Origin: Microstegium vimineum
Lineage: Eukaryota > Streptophyta > Magnoliopsida > Poales > Poaceae
Direction of reading: 5' to 3'
NCBI GenBank assembly: GCA_022036555.1
Contig: CM039130.1
Location: 5,988,527-6,052,526 of the forward strand
DNA length: 64,000 nucleotides
The stretch's first letter is position 1; every line of letters begins with the position of its first letter. The notes beneath the pieces are model-generated. The model had not been told where the DNA came from and made no database searches. It saw only the letters and a program-made list of their open reading frames with translations. The translations under genes were made by a program, and so were the position numbers. Shown piece after piece: positions 57,958-64,000 of the stretch.

Positions 57958-60900
57958 TTATACCATCGGCAATATATTGGCATCTGCCGATGGATCTCCA
58001 TCTTTGCGCTTTGGCCTCCACTGCTTTTCCCTTGAAGGAATTTCACTGTCATATAAGTCATTTCGGCGCTCGCGCTGAATTCTTCTTTTTTGAGTCTTTG
58101 TTAGACCCTTAGGGCACCACTGAGGGAGTTTGGTTTTCCAGACAGGCTGGTGCTGCCTTTTATTGCTTGCATCGGCTCTTCTCCCGATGTTTGGATCTCT
58201 GGAGAGCACTTCCTCATTGGACACTCTTGCATTGGCCATCTCTTCAAGCTCCCCTTGGTCAACACGCCTGCCAAGCCTGTGATGCGCACTGAGCTTGCCC
58301 CCCAGTTGGTTGGGTGCCGATTTCTTCTCTCTGAGCGGCCTAGCATACCTGGATGTCCGATCGTCAAAACAAGGTTTCTTACCCGACCGATCGGCAGCGT
58401 AGTACCCATTGCATTCAGGACAATTATCGGCAGTAAGTAGCTTGATGCCTTCTTCCCAACAGTGAACGAAAAAGGGACACCTCCAGTGGTTCTTCTGCCG
58501 AAGCCATTCTTGACGTCCTTCTTCTTCTTGCCGATATCGCTCCTTTTGCGATTGCCGATACTCTTGCTTCGGCTGTTTGTGCGTGATTACAACACCAGGA
58601 ATCCTAGCACTGCTACCTTCATCGGCAACTCTCTTGCCTTTCTTGTCATCGGCAAACTTTTCTACATCACGTTCAGCCACTTGATGATCAGGATCTACCG
58701 ATGCACTTTTCCTAGCAGCTTCCGATGTCAGCACCCTAGTTTTTCCACTGGTTTCCACCATATTATTTGGAAATGGGTGATGATTAACCTCCATCGGTTT
58801 CTGGACTTTAGGATTTCCAAATTTGATTCGCCTAGAGTCAATCTCTGACTGCAATTGCCGCCTGAACAACTTGCTGTCATTGGTACTGTGCGATGTTGTA
58901 TTGTGCCATTTACAGTACCCCATTTTCTTGAGCTCTTCGGCCGATGGAATTACTTGATTAGAGGCTAGCTTAATTCGCCCCTCCTGAAGCAATAGGTCAA
59001 ATATCCTATCGGCCTTAGTAACATCGAAAGTGAACTTTTCAGTCTTCTTCTAGCCGATCGGATAAGGTACCGGCTCCTTATTTCTTACCCATTCGACAGT
59101 GCCGATATCCACCTCCCCATCTGACTCAGAGTCTCCATGTCCAACGAAGAGCACTTTTGCGCTCCAAGTGTCCCTGGGCTCGAATGGTTTAACGCCCTGA
59201 CCGGCCTCTATGACATCAAAGGTGAACTTCTCCAATTCGGTGACGCTGATACTCGGCTCTTCGTCCGAATCTGAAGCTTCCACTTTCTCGGTCAAAAACA
59301 CCTTTGTGTATGGATCTTGCCGATGCACAGACTCATTAGCTGATTGAGCAGATGGATGCACCTCTTCGCATCCTTGTGGTAAACAGGCCAGAGCAACCGA
59401 CACATCAGCAACACTAATCTGTCAAATATTATGCATCGGCTGATTAACCGATGGACAACTCTGAACGTCTACAGGCTGAGTAGGTTGACATACTTCTTCG
59501 GGTCTTGATGCCAAAGTACTTGAGATAATTGGGGCATGGACAGTACCAGTCATTAGAACCCTATGCATCGGTTGCGTTACCGATGGGCAATTTTGCACAG
59601 TTACTGGTTTGTGTTGTGGCATTACATTCATCGGTTGATGTACCGATGTCTCGTTGTACACTTTTACTTGCGAGTATTGCGGTGTAGTACTTATCGGTTG
59701 ATGTACTGATACTTCATTCTGAAGACTCGCCGGATGACATTGCGGAGCTCTTGCCACTTGATGCCCAGGCTGCACAACTTGCTGCTGAATTGGTAATTAA
59801 CCGATCCAACTTGCATTAGGTATCATCGGCACGTGACTTACCGATGGCTGATAACCAGCTGATTTTTGTAGCCCTTGTACCCTTGGATGATAGCTCTGAT
59901 TCGTAGGTACTACAGGTTGAGCAACCATTACCGATGCAGGCTGATTGACACTCGACATGCCTTGTTGCATCGGCCAAGAATTTGCCAACGGTTGATAGCC
60001 AGTTGACGCTTGTCGTTCTTGTACCCTTGGATGATCACCTTGACCCGCGGGTACCACAACTTGAGCAGTCATTGCCGATACAGACTGATTGACAATCGGC
60101 ATACCTTGTTGCATTGGCCAAGAATTTGCTGATAGCTGATAACCAGCTGATGCTTGTCGTTCTTGTGGCACCAGGCAATCAACAGAATAACTACCTTGGT
60201 CAGCAGGTGTTCCGGTTTGAAGAGTCATTGCCGCCATGGGTTGACTTGCAGCCGTCGGGCCTTGTTGTATCGGCAAGTGATTTGCCGATGGTTGAGCATA
60301 AGGCACTCTGGGTATTGCCATTTGGAGATTCCCTGTCGGCAACTGCACCGTCCGAGAAGATGTGGCATAATGCATCACTAGAATCATCGGCTGTATAGGT
60401 GCTGCCGATGCCATAGGAATCTTCCACCCTGCATGGTTATCTTGAACCAATCTAGAATCAGCAGATGGACTTGGAGACATACCGTATCCCCACCAGTTGG
60501 CAGAAGTTGGCTGATTCTGGATCACAGGTCCAGACATTGGAGCCACCAGATTCGTGTTCACCTGAGTAATGCTTGTTGGGCTCAATCTTGGTGGCGCGAT
60601 CTCATCGGCAGATTGGCTCATAATTAGTGCGGACACCCTCGGGACCGCCGATGGAATCGAAATAGATGCCGATCCAAGTTGACGATACTCCGGATCAACA
60701 TAATGTGGTGCCTGTCCTCCCTTGAAAGTTTGCTTAACAGCATTGCGTACAGTATCGGACAACACATTGGATTGGCTAATTAATACATTATTTAATGCAG
60801 AATTAACCATCTCTTGTATTTTACCAGGATCGGCGTCGAAAGTGATCTGCCGCGGCGACGGCGGATCTTGCTTCTGGACTGCTTCGCCGATTCTATTTAG

Positions 60901-61005
60901 GCTGAAGGATTTGAGATACAACCGCTTGTACTCCTCCATAGCCTGTTTCTGATGATCCGTCAGATCTGCTTTGGAGACTTCAATAACAATCCTTGGATTA
61001 ATCAT
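57958..61005 (-). pseudogene. T3 gag, one frame with three stops
   Basis: From the ATG at 61005 to 57958 a single frame of about 1,015 codons is broken only by stops at about 59797, 59420 and 59050. It has a capsid-like N terminus (QKQDPPSPRQITF), a Gln/Pro-rich middle with two to three 48-residue repeat units (about 59830-60165; T2 has four to five), a charged acidic part, and the Cys/His segment (CPFFVHCWEEGIKL...CPEC). It ends with the WCPKGLTKTQKRR block. It is the best-preserved gag of the family here. Confidence 0.9.
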
Positions 61006-61031
61006 GATAGATGTAAAAAATTATATAATCG

Positions 61032-61050
61032 GGTCCCACTGGGCGTGCCA
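61032..61050 (-). other. T3 primer-binding site
   Basis: On the minus strand tggcacgcccagtgggacc, 7 bp from the 5' LTR edge. It is identical to that of T2. Confidence 0.85.
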
Positions 61051-61057
61051 AAAGAGG

Positions 61058-62114
61058 TGTTGACACAAAAAGCGTCAGGATCTGCGAACACCTCGGGCTT
61101 ATACCCAAAATTCGATATCCGGAGGCGTGCCAGTCGATTTGACCAGTTAATCGACAAGGACGATAACTAGAACAAGATTCAATCCAGACAACGGCGATGC
61201 GCCCGGATGCTGGGATCGAGGCTTGATCAGGATAACTAGAACAGAGCTGAACGAGGCAACAGCGATACGCCCGAATGCCAAAGCTCAGAGGTACTCCCAC
61301 GTGGAACTTACAAGGATTTGACGGAGATCAAGGGGATGCAGCCCGTCGAAGCTTGAAGAACTCGTTGATAAACTACAGCTAATGCAGTAAAGGGTAAATT
61401 GCGATAAAAAGTAGAATAAGAATAAAATTGGTTTGTTTGATATTGGATTCGATACACATAGCCCTCGGGCACATATTTATACTCCCGCATGGAGAGTTGT
61501 ACAAAGGTACGACCCGTACCCTTCCTAAAACAAACTCCTACATTTAAGGAAACTGACTCGCGCAGGAGTCGGATCTAAAACAATAATATTATTTTCCTAA
61601 ACAAACACACCTATTTCAAAGGAAAACAAACGACTCATGCAAGAGTCGGACTCAAACTGCTATAATAATACTGATATAAAATCATCAGTTTCCTTATGTC
61701 TTTCCTTCGATAGAAACTTTCCATCGGCAGATCCCTTCAATCCGCGACTTCCTTCTTTGGCCACCTGTAGTCTTCTGCTGACATCAAGCGCCAAGTCACC
61801 CCGTACTCATCGGCACCCCATGCCCATCGGCATCGGCAATACTTCCCGATCGACAATCGACAACATCTCCTCATTGGCAATCGGCAACAGCAACTTTACA
61901 GCCCAGGCGACTTGACTTCACCAATTAACCTTGTCGGCAATCGGCATCGGCAACATCCGAAACCTCCAGCTTCCATCGGCAACAGACTTAGTCTTCTCAC
62001 AGCATACTCCCATCGGCTATACTGATCTATGTCTTCCTGATGTCGATGGAAAACGGCCGCTGATCAACACAAGTCTTAGCTCATTTGACATGTGCCGAAA
62101 AAACGGTGTCAACA
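61058..62114 (-). repeat. T3 5' LTR
   Basis: Same ends as the 3' LTR, next to the primer-binding site. U3 (on the right) is rich in ATCGGC copies, notably 61,725-62,010. Confidence 0.93.
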
Positions 62115-62734
62115 TCACCTGATATGCATCTGGTCTGCTCATAAGTTTCCGATTCTGCCGACGCAATAATCGACGGGGTCTCACTCCGAACGACTTCAAT
62201 CTTGTCTCCAACCCACTGCACAAGGCTCTGATGCATAGTAGAAGGAATACAACAATTGGCATGGATCCAATCCCTTCCTAGGAGCAAGTTGTAGGTGCCT
62301 TTGCCACTAATCACAAAAAATGTTGTCGGCAAAGTTTTACTGCCGATGGTTAATTCAACACATACGGCCCCCATAGCTGGCGACACATTGCCTTCAAAAT
62401 CCTTAAGTTTCATGCCCGTCTTGACTAAGTCTTGGTCACCTTTCCCAAGCTTCCGGAACATGACGTACGGCATTATGTTGATTGATGCCCCACCATCCAC
62501 CAACATCTTTGTTACAGGCTGTCCATCCACTTTGCCCTTAACGAACAGGGCCCTCAGGTGTTGCCTTTCATCATCGGCAGGTTTCTCAAAGACAGCTGCC
62601 ATCGGATCCAAGACCAATTGTGCCATTTCTGCAACCTCTTCTTCGTCACTGACAGGTGCCATGATCTTCATCGACAATATGACGACCATATTGATTTCTG
62701 CCAATGGATCCCTATCCTTACGCTTTGGCCTCCA
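62115..62734 (-). pseudogene. T1 protease region
   Basis: The T1 frame continues here to the right of T3. The retropepsin signature MLVDGGASINIMPY is intact, followed by the LLLGRDWIH strand. It is in the same frame as gag (62735-63475), separated by one TAG near 62735. T3 cuts it off from RT. The frame shown beyond 62114 into the LTR is an accident. Confidence 0.85.
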
Positions 62735-63848
62735 CTATTTTTCCCTTGAAGGATTTTCACTGTCATATAAGTCGCTTTGGCGTTCGTGCTGGATTCTCCT
62801 TTTTTGAGTCTTTGTTAGACCCTTAGGGCACCATTGAGGAAGCTTGGTCTTCCAAACGGGCTGGTGTTGCCTTTCACTGCTTGCATAGGCACCACTCCTG
62901 ATGTTCGGATCTCTGGAGAATATTTCTTCATCAGGCACTCTTGCATTGGCCATCTCCTCAAGCCCCTCTTGATCAACACGCCTTTCAAGCTTGTTATGCG
63001 CGCTGAGCTTGCCCCCCAGTCGGTCATGTGCCGATTTCTTTTCTCTAAGCGGCCTAGCATACCTAGATGTCCGATCATCAAAGCACGGCTTCTTTTCTGT
63101 CCGATCTGTAGGGTAGAATCCATTGCATTCAGGACAATTATCGGCAGTAGGTAGCTTGATGCCTTCTTCCCAGCAATGAACGAAGAAGGGACACTTCCAG
63201 TGGTCCTTATGCCGAAGCCACTCTTGGTGCTCTTCTTCCTGCCAATGTTGCTCCTCTCGCGATTGCCGATACTCTCGCCTCGGCTGCTTATGCATGATTA
63301 TAACACCAGGAGCTCTCTTGGCACTGCTACCTTCATCGGCAACTTTCTTGCCCGTTCTGCCATCGGCAAACCTCCTCTCATCACGCTCAGCTACTTGATG
63401 GTCAGGATCTACCGATGCATTCTTCCTGGCAGCTTCCGATGTCAACACTTTAGTTTTTCCACTAGTTTCTACCATATTATTTGGAACGGGTGCTGATCAA
63501 TCTTCATCGGTTTCTGGACTTTAGAATTTTCAAATTTGATTCGTCCAGATTCAATTTCTGACTGCAACTGCTGCCTGAATACCTTGCAGCCGTTGTTCAA
63601 TACGCTGGACCAACATACTGAGGTGCATGTTCTTCTTTGAATGATTGCATAACAGCATTGTACACAGTATTGGACAACACGTTGGAGTGGCTAATTAATG
63701 CTTGATTTAAGGCAGAATTAACCATCTCTTGCAACTTACCAGGATTGACATCATACGTGACCTACCGTGGCAACGGCGGATCTTGCTTTTGGATGGCTTC
63801 ACCGCTCTTGCTTAGGCTAAAGGACTTCAGATACAACTGTTTGTACTC
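62735..63848 (-). pseudogene. T1 gag with large internal deletion
   Basis: 63,610-63,848 encodes the gag N terminus (KQDPPLPR, NSALNQALISHSN). Near 63,600 it jumps, out of frame, to the segment that in T3 lies about 600 codons further on (KVFRQQLQSEIESGRIKF). The Gln/Pro-rich repeat region is thus absent. 62735-63475 then covers the C-terminal part with the Cys/His motif (CPFFVHCWEEGIKL...CPEC). The start codon is lost beyond the LTR at 63849. Confidence 0.8.
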
Positions 63849-64000
63849 TGTCACACCCGGTTTTAAGAACAAAACCAGATATACCCTATATGTGAGCCCA
63901 GGAAGTCAAATCCCACATATAGTCACAGAACAAGGTAATATCAAAATACAATACTTAAGTATATAACATATATGGTCAAAGAGATAACCTTAAGAGAGAG
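63849..64000 (+). repeat. Start of another LTR, cut by the window edge
   Basis: The sequence TGTCACACCCGG opens here after T1 gag stops abruptly, as expected for a plus-oriented chromovirus-type LTR. Only 152 bp are visible, so family and completeness are unknown. Confidence 0.6.

Larger units (their letters stand above)
52544..62114 (-). mobile_element. T3: complete pol-less member of the T family
   Basis: LTRs 52544-53599 (3') and 61058-62114 (5') bound gag, a pol scar and the antisense PMD gene. Flanks are tcatc and tcacc, a 5-bp duplication with one mismatch. The LTRs differ at about 31 sites by eye (about 3 percent, near 1.1 million years with 1.3e-8 per site per year). It sits in T1 between protease and RT. 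As in T2, protease, RT and most of integrase are missing. Confidence 0.93.
34071..63848 (-). mobile_element. T1: Tat-like gypsy element containing T2 and T3
   Basis: On the minus strand, running from 63848 down to 34071: gag (internally deleted), protease, [T3 insertion], RT/RNase H/integrase, convergent antisense PMD gene, [T2 insertion], polypurine tract, 3' LTR. Its gag, protease and pol lie in one reading frame. The 5' LTR is not visible because another LTR element begins at 63849. It inserted into C1 gag; the left flank is 'atgac', but the matching duplication is not in the window. Excising T2 restores a 750-nt last exon, the same length as in T3, which confirms the nesting. Confidence 0.88.

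Noticed and set aside
1..64000. Host protein-coding, rRNA or tRNA genes
   Set aside because: Every long recognisable frame belongs to a transposable element or captured gene; no rRNA or tRNA signature was noticed on reading.

Overview
This window is plant nuclear DNA, almost certainly grass (Poaceae) repeat-rich heterochromatin. No ordinary host gene, rRNA or tRNA was recognised. It is a nest of LTR retrotransposons. The grass assignment rests on a CACTA miniature element with 'TTTAGTCCCGG' subterminal repeats, a Maximus/SIRE-type copia element with TCCGGAC-rich noncoding DNA, a chromodomain gypsy element with a 4.2 kb LTR, and several Tat-lineage gypsy elements with the second (archaeal-type) RNase H. 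Reading frames are mostly broken by single stops or frameshifts. Several frames shown in the entries begin at non-ATG codons; where a true ATG was seen, it was used.

Layout. 1-2136: 3' end of a plus-strand gypsy element (G0). 2137-4861: minus-strand element X, its LTR split by a 534-bp CACTA miniature transposon. 4862-7344: AT-rich relics and a possible Helitron end. 7345-15738: minus-strand Tat-type gypsy G-, interrupted in its integrase by N1 (7601-11905, perfect 5-bp target duplication). N1 is a non-autonomous LTR element carrying an antisense F-box gene. 15739-28011: a truncated LTR, then a plus-strand Tekay/Del-like chromovirus (E+) with an extra ORF upstream of gag and a long 3' LTR. 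28012-34070: minus-strand copia C1. 34071-63848: three nested elements of one Tat-like family (T1, T2, T3). 63849-64000: start of another LTR.

The T family is the most interesting part. T1 (minus strand) inserted into the C1 zinc knuckle. T2 (plus strand, 38658-48981) and T3 (minus strand, 52544-62114) later inserted into T1. T1 has a nearly complete pol (protease, reverse transcriptase, two RNases H, integrase, with two stops) but lacks most of the gag middle. T2 and T3 have a full-length gag but share the same pol deletion, so they look like a transposing non-autonomous subfamily that would need T1-type enzymes.

All three T elements carry a five-exon gene on the strand opposite gag-pol, between pol and the 3' LTR. 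It has its own conserved TATA box and encodes a plant mobile domain (PMD), a basic nuclear-localisation-like stretch and a C-terminal coiled coil. LTRs, gag and this gene are all packed with the motif ATCGGC/GCCGAT, which is rare in neighbouring elements. Together, an antisense nuclear protein gene plus an element-wide short motif suggest a self-recognition or anti-silencing system. That is inference, but it is testable.
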